Source: Flavobacterium tagetis
GTDB taxonomy: Bacteria; Bacteroidota; Bacteroidia; Flavobacteriales; Flavobacteriaceae
DNA: 64,000 nucleotides
Assembly: GCF_016735615.1 (NCBI RefSeq)
Contig: NZ_JAERSF010000002.1
Coordinates: forward strand, 248,001 to 312,000
Direction of reading: 5' to 3'
The notes under the pieces were generated by a model, which saw only the letters and a program-made list of their open reading frames with translations, was not told where the DNA came from and did not search any database. Below, piece after piece: positions 54,739-62,319 of the stretch. The translations under genes and the position numbers were made by a program. Numbering within the stretch: position 1 is the first letter of the stretch; every line of letters begins with the position of its first letter.

Positions 54739-57372
54739 ATGACAATTCCAGCACAATTTGACGCTAAGACGATTGAGAGTAAATGGTATGATTACTGGAT
54801 GAAAAACAATTATTTTCATTCAGAACCAGATCATAGAACACCGTACACCATTGTAATCCCACCGCCAAACGTCACTGGAGTCCTTCATATGGGACATATG
54901 TTGAATAATACGATTCAGGATGTTTTAATTCGTAGAGCACGTCTTAAAGGTTTCAACGCTTGTTGGGTTCCAGGAACGGATCACGCATCGATTGCTACTG
55001 AAGCAAAAGTTGTGGCAAAATTAAAAGCAGAAGGAATCAACAAAAATGATTTAACTCGTGAAGAATTCCTAAAACACGCTTGGGAATGGACAGATAAATA
55101 TGGCGGAACAATCTTGGAACAACTTAAGAAATTAGGTGCTTCTTGCGATTGGGAACGTACCAAATTTACTATGGATCCAGATATGTCTGCTTCTGTAATC
55201 AAATCGTTTGTTGATTTATACAACAAAGGATTAATTTACAGAGGATACCGAATGGTAAACTGGGATCCAGAAGCAAAAACTACTCTTTCTGATGAAGAGG
55301 TAATTTATGAAGAACAACAAGGGAAATTATTTTTCTTAAAGTATAAAATCGAAGGTTCAGAAGATTTCTTAACCATTGCTACGACACGTCCAGAAACTAT
55401 TTTTGGAGATACTGCCATCTGTATCAATCCAAACGATGAGCGTTTTACACATTTAAAAGGTAAAAAAGCGATTGTTCCAATTTGCGGAAGAGTAATTCCA
55501 ATTATCGAAGACGAATATGTTGATGTTGAATTCGGAACAGGATGTTTGAAAGTAACCCCTGCGCACGACATGAACGATAAAACGTTGGGTGAAAAACACA
55601 ATCTTGAGATCGTTGATATTTTTAATGAAGATGCAACTTTAAACAGCTTCGGATTACACTATCAAGGAAAAGACCGTTTTGTGGTTCGTAAAGAAATTGA
55701 AAAAGAACTTCAAGAAATTGGTGCTTTAGCAAAAACAGAAACACACTTGAATAAAGTAGGAACTTCTGAAAGAACAAAAGCGGTAATCGAACCAAGATTA
55801 TCTGACCAATGGTTCTTGAAAATGGAAGAATTAGTAAAACCTGCAATTAAGTCGGTTTTAGAAACAGGAGATATTAAATTACACCCGAAACGTTTCGAAA
55901 ACACTTATGCGCATTGGTTAAATAATATTCGCGATTGGAATATTTCTCGTCAATTATGGTGGGGACAACAAATTCCGGCTTATTATTATGGAGACGGAAA
56001 AGAAGATTTCGTAGTTGCTGAAAACATTGGAGATGCAGTAAAATTAGCTCAAGAAAAAACTTCTAACAGTTCACTTACAGCATCTGATTTAAAACAAGAT
56101 GTTGACGCGTTAGATACATGGTTCTCATCTTGGTTATGGCCAATGTCTGTTTTTGGAGGAATTATGGATCCAGAAAGTCCAGATTTTAAATACTACTATC
56201 CAACAAACGACTTGGTAACTGGTCCAGATATTTTATTTTTCTGGGTTGCGAGAATGATTATTGCAGGTTATGAATATGCGGGAGAAAAACCATTCACAAA
56301 TGTATATTTAACAGGTCTAGTTCGTGATAAACAACGTCGTAAAATGTCTAAATCATTAGGGAATTCTCCTGATCCTTTAGACTTGATCGATAAATTTAGT
56401 GCAGACGGAGTTCGTGTAGGATTGCTTTTAAGTGCTTCTGCAGGAAACGATATTATGTTTGATGAGGAATTGTGCAGTCAAGGAAAAGCGTTTTCAAACA
56501 AAATCTGGAATGCTTTTAAATTGATTAAAGGATGGGAAGTTTCAGAAACTATCGTACAGCCAGAATCATCAAAAGTGGCTATTGAATGGTATGAAGCGAA
56601 ATTACAGCAGACTTTAGTTGATATTGAAGATAATTTCGAGAAATACAGAATTTCAGATTCTCTTATGGCAATTTACAAATTGGTTTGGGATGATTTCTGC
56701 TCTTGGTTCTTAGAAATGATTAAACCTGCATACCAACAGCCAATTGACAGTGTAACTTTCGCGAAAGCGATCGAAATGTTAGAAAACAATTTGAAGTTAT
56801 TGCATCCGTTTATGCCTTTCTTGACAGAGGAAATTTGGCAATTAATCGCTGAAAGAACTCCTGAAGAAGCTTTAATTGTTTCGACTTGGCCAGAAGTAAA
56901 ACCGTTTGACGCAAAATTAATTGCTGATTTTGAAAACTCAATTGAAGTAATTTCTGGAATTAGAACCATCAGAAAAGATAAAAATATTCCGTTTAAAGAT
57001 GCAATTGAATTAAAAGGAATCAACAGCGAAAATGTTTCAACTTACTTTGATTCAATCATCACTAAATTAGGAAATGTTTCGGCTTTTGAATATGTTTCTG
57101 AAAAAGTTGATGGCGCATTGTCTTTCCGTGTAAAATCAAATGAATATTTCATTCCGATTACTGGAAACATCGATGTTGAAGCTGAAATTGCAAAACTTAC
57201 AGAAGAATTAAATTATACAAAAGGGTTCTTAAAATCTGTAGAAGCAAAACTTTCAAACGAGAAGTTCGTAAACGGAGCTCCAGAGAAAGTTCTTAATTTA
57301 GAAAAACAAAAACAAGCCGATGCTCTAGCAAAAATTGCTACAATCGAGCAGAGCTTAGCTGGTTTGAAATAA
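54739..57372 (+). CDS. valS: valyl-tRNA synthetase
   Basis: This 877-residue class I synthetase charges tRNA-Val. The HIGH-type motif is PPPNVTGVLHMGHMLNNT at about 42-59 and the KMSKS-type is KQRRKMSKSLGNSPDP near 535. The editing (CP1) domain region contains LTIATTRPETIFGDTAI and the C-terminal anticodon-binding domain follows. The C-terminus is a coiled coil (IAKLTEELNYTKGFLKSVEAKLSNEKFVNGAP), diagnostic for ValS over IleS and LeuS. Length is normal. It is preceded by a long structured leader and followed by a strong terminator. Confidence 0.96.
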   Translation: MTIPAQFDAKTIESKWYDYWMKNNYFHSEPDHRTPYTIVIPPPNVTGVLHMGHMLNNTIQDVLIRRARLKGFNACWVPGTDHASIATEAKVVAKLKAEGINKNDLTREEFLKHAWEWTDKYGGTILEQLKKLGASCDWERTKFTMDPDMSASVIKSFVDLYNKGLIYRGYRMVNWDPEAKTTLSDEEVIYEEQQGKLFFLKYKIEGSEDFLTIATTRPETIFGDTAICINPNDERFTHLKGKKAIVPICGRVIPIIEDEYVDVEFGTGCLKVTPAHDMNDKTLGEKHNLEIVDIFNEDATLNSFGLHYQGKDRFVVRKEIEKELQEIGALAKTETHLNKVGTSERTKAVIEPRLSDQWFLKMEELVKPAIKSVLETGDIKLHPKRFENTYAHWLNNIRDWNISRQLWWGQQIPAYYYGDGKEDFVVAENIGDAVKLAQEKTSNSSLTASDLKQDVDALDTWFSSWLWPMSVFGGIMDPESPDFKYYYPTNDLVTGPDILFFWVARMIIAGYEYAGEKPFTNVYLTGLVRDKQRRKMSKSLGNSPDPLDLIDKFSADGVRVGLLLSASAGNDIMFDEELCSQGKAFSNKIWNAFKLIKGWEVSETIVQPESSKVAIEWYEAKLQQTLVDIEDNFEKYRISDSLMAIYKLVWDDFCSWFLEMIKPAYQQPIDSVTFAKAIEMLENNLKLLHPFMPFLTEEIWQLIAERTPEEALIVSTWPEVKPFDAKLIADFENSIEVISGIRTIRKDKNIPFKDAIELKGINSENVSTYFDSIITKLGNVSAFEYVSEKVDGALSFRVKSNEYFIPITGNIDVEAEIAKLTEELNYTKGFLKSVEAKLSNEKFVNGAPEKVLNLEKQKQADALAKIATIEQSLAGLK

Positions 57373-57396
57373 GAAATAAAATTAGTTTATAAAATT

Positions 57397-57433
57397 AAAC
57401 CCGACAGATTTAGAAATCTGTCGGGTTTTTTAT
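57397..57433. terminator. bidirectional terminator between valS and the GyrI-like gene
   Basis: AAACCCGACAGATTT (57397-57411) is the reverse complement of AAATCTGTCGGGTTT (57414-57428), followed by T-rich sequence. It overlaps the stop codon of the convergent gene. Confidence 0.9.
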
Positions 57434-58053
57434 TTTACAGGCTCTCTAAGTATTGTTTTTAGTTTTTCAGGAGCTGTTTTGCGGAAATCTGAGAGATAAA
57501 TTTCATGATGAAGTCCATTTTGATGCAGATTGTTTTCGGCACTAAAAGCTTGAATTTTTTTCAGAGTTTGAGGTTCAGTATCAAAAGGGCCAATATGAAG
57601 AATTTGAATGACTTTACCTTCTTCCATTTCAAAGAAATCGATTGTTTTGGCCAATGCATTTTGTTTTTTATTGATTGCAATAGCAATGGCCTCTTCGGTT
57701 TGTTCTTTCGATACAAAATCAGGCATTCTAATCATGATTTTATAATTCCATTCAGAACGAGGAATTTTCAGCGGAGCTTCATCCATTGAAACTGATGCAT
57801 ATTTTTCATTATCAAAACTCCACAAGGCTTCTAGTTTTGGAACAATAAAATCATTGTCCAATGCTTTATACATAAATTTAATGGCATAAGCAGTGGTGTA
57901 TAATGCTTGAATTTTTTCTGAAAAATCTTTTCCCGAAGGATCTCCTTGACTTGTAATCGATATATAATTTGCTTTTTCTATATGAACAATTTCGGGAGTA
58001 GTTTTGGCATTATAATACGTTTTATCTGTTTTGGTTAAATCTAATTTGCTCAT
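57430..58053 (-). CDS. GyrI-like / AraC effector-binding domain protein
   Basis: This 207-residue soluble protein resembles the GyrI-like small-molecule-binding (SRPBCC-unrelated, SOUL-type beta-barrel) domain. It has PEIVHIEKANYISITSQGDPSGKDFSEKIQALYTTAYAIKF near the N-terminus, then NYKIMIRMPDFVS, and VIQILHIGPFDTEPQTLKKIQAFSAENNL with the 'HiGpf..e..tl..l..f' motif. The end (GLHHEIYLSDFRKTAPEKLKTILREPV) matches the stand-alone subfamily of about 200 residues. Such domains bind drugs or cellular amphiphiles, or inhibit gyrase in E. coli; this one has no DNA-binding part. Its stop lies within the valS terminator. Confidence 0.85.
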   Translation of the reverse strand: MSKLDLTKTDKTYYNAKTTPEIVHIEKANYISITSQGDPSGKDFSEKIQALYTTAYAIKFMYKALDNDFIVPKLEALWSFDNEKYASVSMDEAPLKIPRSEWNYKIMIRMPDFVSKEQTEEAIAIAINKKQNALAKTIDFFEMEEGKVIQILHIGPFDTEPQTLKKIQAFSAENNLHQNGLHHEIYLSDFRKTAPEKLKTILREPVK

Positions 58054-58139
58054 CTTTTTTAGGTTTTATAATGCAAATTAAATAACAGAAAGTGACAATG
58101 GTATGTCAGGAGAAATTATGTTTTTACGAAATTAGTTTG

Positions 58140-58766
58140 TTAATTTTCGTAAAAATTATCTTTAATATAGAAAACGGTGTCTATAAAATGAAGTATGCCA
58201 TTTTCTGTTAATACATTTTCGTCATGAAGATCTTCAAGAATAATTCCTAATTCAGGATTATAATAATCGTTGTTTTTGGTATTTAGAAAACCGTTTGCAA
58301 GCATAAACTTCTTTACAACTTCTAAGTCAGTTGGTTCAGTTGCTTTCACAAAAGGCTGTTCAACAACTGCATATACAATATCTTCGTTTTTAAAGAAGCC
58401 TAATAAATTGTATGCTGTATCTGGAAAAAAGAAGTTGTTTAATAATAGATTATTGAAATAATCTATCCAAGAGTTATAATAAATAGAATCATTAAGTTTG
58501 ATTACATGCTTTCCGTCTTTTAAATAGACTTTTTGTTCGGCTCCTTCAGAAACATAATTATCAAGATTGATATCTAAAATCCAAAGACTATTTAATTCTA
58601 TAAACTTTTCTAAGGTCTCTTTTTCTTGTTTTTTGAAATGCTTGATTTCTTTAGCCATTGTACTTGAGCTTTGGCTTCTTCTAAGGTAACTGGCTGCTGC
58701 TTGGATAATTGTTCCATGCTTAACTTTGCTCTTTCCTGAAATGATAAGTTGTAATTCATGTTTCAT
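58140..58766 (-). CDS. small kinase-like protein (polyvalent-protein kinase type)
   Basis: The gene encodes 208 residues from the ATG at 58766; a start 15 codons upstream would give an unlikely hydrophobic leader (MFCFLIKCTIF). A basic N-terminal tail (KSKVKHGTIIQAAASYLRRSQ) leads to a region with GAEQKVYLKDGKHVIKLND, which looks like an ATP-binding strand with the invariant Lys. Near the C-terminus LEDLHDENVLTENGILHFIDTVF resembles a kinase catalytic loop (HDxN) and metal-binding Asp. This matches my recollection of kinase domains in phage and plasmid polyvalent proteins. The gene is single, and no toxin-antitoxin or phage partner is adjacent. Function is not established. Confidence 0.55.
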   Translation of the reverse strand: MKHELQLIISGKSKVKHGTIIQAAASYLRRSQSSSTMAKEIKHFKKQEKETLEKFIELNSLWILDINLDNYVSEGAEQKVYLKDGKHVIKLNDSIYYNSWIDYFNNLLLNNFFFPDTAYNLLGFFKNEDIVYAVVEQPFVKATEPTDLEVVKKFMLANGFLNTKNNDYYNPELGIILEDLHDENVLTENGILHFIDTVFYIKDNFYEN

Positions 58767-58844
58767 ATTGTTAAATGCAAAAATAGTGCATTTTATCAAA
58801 AAACAAAACAAAAGTAGGTTTTGTATTACTTTTTTTGTTTAAAA

Positions 58845-58890
58845 CAAAAATCCCAAGATTTTCAAATTAAACTGAAAATCTTGGGATAAA
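58845..58890 (-). terminator. terminator downstream of the siderophore receptor
   Basis: ATCCCAAGATTTTCA (58850-58864) and TGAAAATCTTGGGAT (58873-58887) pair over 15 bases. On the minus strand it is followed by TTTTTG and lies about 25 bases past the stop of the receptor gene. Confidence 0.85.
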
Positions 58891-58912
58891 ATCAAAACTC
58901 TAATTCAATATT

Positions 58913-61213
58913 TTAGAACTTGTATCGCAAGCTTGTCATAACTTGACGAGGAGCGATTGGGTTCACACTGTAGTTCTCATGAACTGTATAATTTAATGTA
59001 TTTGTAATGTTTGATAATTTGCAAAGAATCGAGAATTTTTTCCAAGTATATCCAACAGATGCATCAACTGTAACATAACCTTCTAACGGAATATCACGAT
59101 CTCTAATTGTTACCGTGTATGTTTTCGGATTAGTTGAAGGTTTGTTTTCTGTCCAAACATAATCATCATTCCATCCACCTAAACGGTCTCCAACGTAATT
59201 TCCGATTGCTCCAAAAGAAACATTTTTAAAGAATCCAGACTGTAAAGTATAGAAGAAACTTAAGTTAGCTGTGTTTAATGGAGTTCTTGCGACACGGTCA
59301 CCTTCAACAAAACTTCCGTTTAATCCTGAAGTTTTAGTATAACGCATATCATTGTAGCTGTATCCTGCAATAATATTTAAACCATCTACAGGTCTTGCTG
59401 TAACATCAACTTCAACACCTTTACTTTTCGTTTCCCCGCTTAACATTTTAATGTTTGCATCAAAATTGTCGCTTCCATCAGCTTTTGTTGGTGCCATCTG
59501 TGCCAAATTGCTATTTGTGATTTGGTAAACAGTAACATTTGTACTTAATAAACCTTTAAAGAAATCTGTTTTTGCACCAACTTCATATTGATCAATAATA
59601 GAAGCTTCAATAGGCTGTAAATCAACAGTTGTTCCTGTGTTTGGCGTAAAAGAAGTAGAGTAGCTTCCAAATATTGAAACATCTTTTGTTGGCTGATACA
59701 CTAATCCAGCTTTAGGAGAAAATGCATTATCTAAACGTTTTGGAGTAATGGTTGGAACTGCATCTTGAGGATTTCCAGCGCCAGTTTTAGTTTCTTTGTA
59801 TGTGCTAACTTCAGCCTCTTGCCAAGACCATCTTATACCTGCCAATACTTTAAATTTATCCGTAATCGAAATGAAATCTTGGAAGTATACACCAAAACGA
59901 TTTGTGTCTGTTTTTGTGATTTGAGTTGCTCTATCAGTTGTCGGAATATCCATTCTCTGATCTGCAGGGTCAAATGTGAATAAGTTTATAGTATCATAAA
60001 GAGTTGGACCATATACCGGTTTGCCGTCTTTCATTCCTGTAATTACATATTTTTCATCAAATGTAAAAGTATAAGCTGTTGCAAATGAGTTTTCCCAATC
60101 AACACCAGTATAGATTTGATGTTTTACAGATCCTGTATTGAAAGTTCCTTGTAAACTTAATTGGTCACCAAAAATTTGCTCTAAGTTTTTATTCTTTGTT
60201 AAACCTCTATTCCAATCTCCAGGATTTGGGTAAGTGTCTAAGCCTGATAATTGAGCAGTAGAGTAGCTTCCTCTATTAAAATTTTGGAAAGAAGAATTGA
60301 AGTTTAATTTCCAGTTTTTGTTGAAATCATGATTTAGCAATACAGAAGCACTAGAAGATTTCGTTGTACCATTTGACCAAAGCGATCCGTAGAAAGCATT
60401 ACGTGGCAAGTCTAGAATTTCTTTTCCAATAATCCCAGTTCCAAAATCTGGTGTCCAGTCTGCACTTAAATAATCTCCTTGTACTGTAATTTGAGTTTTT
60501 GGATTAACAATGAAAAGCAAAGACGGATTAATGTATAAGCGTTCGTTTTTTACAACATCTCTAAAGCTTTCAGAGTTCTCGTAAGAACCGTTAATTCTAA
60601 ATGCGATTGATTTATTAAGACCTCCATAGAAATCAAATGCTGGTTTGTAATAAGCATAACTTCCAAACTGCATAGAGATTTCTCCTCCGCTTTTAAATTG
60701 AGGCGTTTTAGTTACTAAGTTTAGAATTCCACCTGGGGCTACATTTCCAAATAATAAAGCAGCACTACCTTTTAAAAACTCTACCTTATCTAGACCAGAA
60801 ACATCTGGAATAGAACCTGAATTGTAACGGAATCCGTTTTTAAACATATTATTTGCAGACATGTCGTAACCTCTAGAAAAGAAAGATTCCTGAGCACCAC
60901 CACGAGCAGAACCAACATAAACACCATTAGCATTTTTAAGAACCTCGCTTAATCTTATAGCTTGTTGTTGCTCTATAATTTCAGAACCAATAACTTGTAT
61001 ACTTTGAGGATTGTCCATTGATTTTAATCCAGAGCGAACTGCTGTTACTGGTTTTGGTTCTTTAGTTTTAGTAACAACTACTTCATTTAAAATTTCACCT
61101 TTTTTGTTCTTAACTGTATCGTTAACTGAAGAAGTAGATTCGGTGCTTGAATAGTCTTGCGCATAAGAGGCAAAACTCAATAATCCTAATGCAAATAGTA
61201 AATTATATTTCAT
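58913..61213 (-). CDS. TonB-dependent siderophore receptor
   Basis: The 766-residue outer-membrane receptor has a signal peptide ending at residue 18 (SYAQ). A TonB-box-like and plug region runs from about 40 to 200: EILNEVVVTKTKEP, RLSEVLKNANGVYVGSARGGAQESFFSRGYDMSANNMFKNG, and VEFLKGSAALLFGNVAPGGILNLVTKTP. A 22-strand-type barrel follows, ending in VNPIAPRQVMTSLRYKF. DLQPIEASIIDQYEVGAKTDFFKGLLSTNVTVYQITNSNLA and related motifs match the siderophore subfamily. It takes up an iron chelate using TonB energy; the ligand is unknown. A candidate iron-type operator lies between its promoter and start codon. Confidence 0.9.
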   Translation of the reverse strand: MKYNLLFALGLLSFASYAQDYSSTESTSSVNDTVKNKKGEILNEVVVTKTKEPKPVTAVRSGLKSMDNPQSIQVIGSEIIEQQQAIRLSEVLKNANGVYVGSARGGAQESFFSRGYDMSANNMFKNGFRYNSGSIPDVSGLDKVEFLKGSAALLFGNVAPGGILNLVTKTPQFKSGGEISMQFGSYAYYKPAFDFYGGLNKSIAFRINGSYENSESFRDVVKNERLYINPSLLFIVNPKTQITVQGDYLSADWTPDFGTGIIGKEILDLPRNAFYGSLWSNGTTKSSSASVLLNHDFNKNWKLNFNSSFQNFNRGSYSTAQLSGLDTYPNPGDWNRGLTKNKNLEQIFGDQLSLQGTFNTGSVKHQIYTGVDWENSFATAYTFTFDEKYVITGMKDGKPVYGPTLYDTINLFTFDPADQRMDIPTTDRATQITKTDTNRFGVYFQDFISITDKFKVLAGIRWSWQEAEVSTYKETKTGAGNPQDAVPTITPKRLDNAFSPKAGLVYQPTKDVSIFGSYSTSFTPNTGTTVDLQPIEASIIDQYEVGAKTDFFKGLLSTNVTVYQITNSNLAQMAPTKADGSDNFDANIKMLSGETKSKGVEVDVTARPVDGLNIIAGYSYNDMRYTKTSGLNGSFVEGDRVARTPLNTANLSFFYTLQSGFFKNVSFGAIGNYVGDRLGGWNDDYVWTENKPSTNPKTYTVTIRDRDIPLEGYVTVDASVGYTWKKFSILCKLSNITNTLNYTVHENYSVNPIAPRQVMTSLRYKF

Positions 61214-61219
61214 GGTATT

Positions 61220-61240
61220 TATTTAGATTCAATAAAAATA
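61220..61240 (-). promoter_or_regulatory. candidate iron-response operator (receptor gene)
   Basis: TATTTAGA-N5-TAAAAATA (read on the plus strand), an imperfect palindrome, lies 6 bases upstream of the receptor start codon. The minus-strand TATATTTG promoter box (61256-61249) lies 8 bases further upstream, so the element would cover the transcription start. A copy identical at 18 of 21 positions is found at 62224. The assignment to a Fur-type regulator is inferred from the iron-uptake context. Confidence 0.5.
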
Positions 61241-61248
61241 GATCGCCG

Positions 61249-61256
61249 CAAATATA
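61249..61256 (-). promoter_or_regulatory. candidate -7 element of the siderophore receptor
   Basis: CAAATATA on the plus strand reads TATATTTG on the coding strand and matches TAnnTTTG; it lies 36 bases before the receptor ATG. No clear -33 TTG was found. Confidence 0.5.
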
Positions 61257-61382
61257 CAATGCCAATAATGTGTTAATGAAATTTACAGAGCGTTTTCTTA
61301 CTTAAACCTTGCTTATTGTTTTCTTAAGATTTGCTTAAGAATTTTCTAATATTATTTTAATTTAGTATAAATAGCAACAAAA

Positions 61383-61408
61383 AAAACCTTGCCGCTGAGC
61401 AAGGTTTT
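61383..61408 (-). terminator. terminator downstream of the DUF4198 gene
   Basis: AAAACCTTGC (61383-61392) and GCAAGGTTTT (61399-61408) pair over ten bases around a six-base loop, with an A-run on the plus strand giving T in the minus-strand transcript. Confidence 0.85.
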
Positions 61409-61448
61409 AAAATTGAAATTAAACTCCTAAGAATGAAACTTTCGGATA

Positions 61449-62174
61449 TTATTTTACTGCAATTTGGTATGTAGCCATTTTCCAGATTTCGTCGTATTTT
61501 TTTCCGTTATGTTCACCAGATGATTTGTCTGTATGAGCATATTCTACCATATAGTTTCCAGACCAGATTGGTGTAAAAGAGAATTCTCCTTTATCGTTTG
61601 TCCATAATTCTTTTTCCCATCCGTTTGGAGCAATTACCTTAATTTTTGTTTCTTTTGCGATAGCACCATCATAAGAAGCTACTCCAGTGATTTTAGTATC
61701 TTTTTTTGCAACATCTGCATTTTCTGAGAAGACAGCAATTTTGTTGGTGTTAGATGTAATATTGTTTCCTGCAGTTTTATTTCCAACGACAACATTTGCA
61801 CTAGAGTTGTAATCTAGTTTCATAGTCCCGTAAACATCTTTTACTGTGTGGTGCATTACGATGGTATAAACTCCCTCTTCATCTGGTGTAAAGAAAGCTT
61901 GGTATTTATTGTCTAAAGCTTTAGACGTTAATTTAATTTCTTTTTTTGAAGGAGAAATGACAACCAAAGAGAAATCTTTTAAGTCAGAAAACCATTTGTC
62001 AGCTTTTGTAATATCGTTATCAGAGAACTCTCCAAAATAAACAGAAATTTCCTGAGCTTTTCCTTTTGTGCCAGTTGCTTTAGTTTCGATCCAAAGGGCA
62101 TGGGCAAAAAGCTGAGGTGCAGCAAAAAGCATTAGAAATAAAAAGCTTAGTGTTTTTAAAGTATTTGATTTCAT
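61449..62174 (-). CDS. DUF4198 domain periplasmic protein
   Basis: The 241-residue protein has a signal peptide ending at about residue 25 (QLFA), with the mature protein opening at AHALWIETKATG, the usual start of DUF4198 proteins. The rest has two beta modules: one with SVYFGEFSDNDITKADKWFSDL and another with GVASYDGAIAKETKIKVIAPNGWEKELWTNDKGEFSFTPIWSGNYMVEYAHTDKSSG. Such proteins are often encoded beside TonB-dependent receptors and are thought to assist uptake of metals or metal chelates. Here it lies between two siderophore receptors on the same strand and shares an operator-like element with one. It has its own terminator and a TATATTTG promoter box. Confidence 0.85.
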   Translation of the reverse strand: MKSNTLKTLSFLFLMLFAAPQLFAHALWIETKATGTKGKAQEISVYFGEFSDNDITKADKWFSDLKDFSLVVISPSKKEIKLTSKALDNKYQAFFTPDEEGVYTIVMHHTVKDVYGTMKLDYNSSANVVVGNKTAGNNITSNTNKIAVFSENADVAKKDTKITGVASYDGAIAKETKIKVIAPNGWEKELWTNDKGEFSFTPIWSGNYMVEYAHTDKSSGEHNGKKYDEIWKMATYQIAVK

Positions 62175-62210
62175 AAGATCAAGTTTAAATTATTAGAATG
62201 ATATTTTTTA

Positions 62211-62218
62211 CAAATATA
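62211..62218 (-). promoter_or_regulatory. candidate -7 element of the DUF4198 gene
   Basis: CAAATATA on the plus strand reads TATATTTG on the coding strand, 37 bases before the ATG at 62174. The operator-like element at 62224-62244 lies just upstream of it. Confidence 0.5.
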
Positions 62219-62223
62219 AGTCT

Positions 62224-62244
62224 TATTTAGAATAATTAAAAATA
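62224..62244 (-). promoter_or_regulatory. candidate iron-response operator (DUF4198 gene)
   Basis: TATTTAGA-N5-TAAAAATA (plus strand), the same arrangement as at 61220-61240, with the two mismatched pairs of the palindrome in the same place. It lies within the promoter spacer region, 5 bases upstream of the -7 box, where a repressor would block polymerase. Confidence 0.5.
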
Positions 62245-62256
62245 AAAGACATAAAA

Positions 62257-62303
62257 AAAAAACCTCGAAACCAATTATATTCTCTGGATTTCGAGGCTTT
62301 TTT
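62257..62303 (-). terminator. terminator downstream of the second siderophore receptor
   Basis: CCTCGAAA (62263-62270) and TTTCGAGG (62289-62296) pair with an 18-base loop. The plus strand has an A-run just before the stem, giving T in minus-strand RNA. It lies just past the receptor stop at 62320. Confidence 0.75.
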
Positions 62304-62319
62304 GTGATTTAAATTTTAT

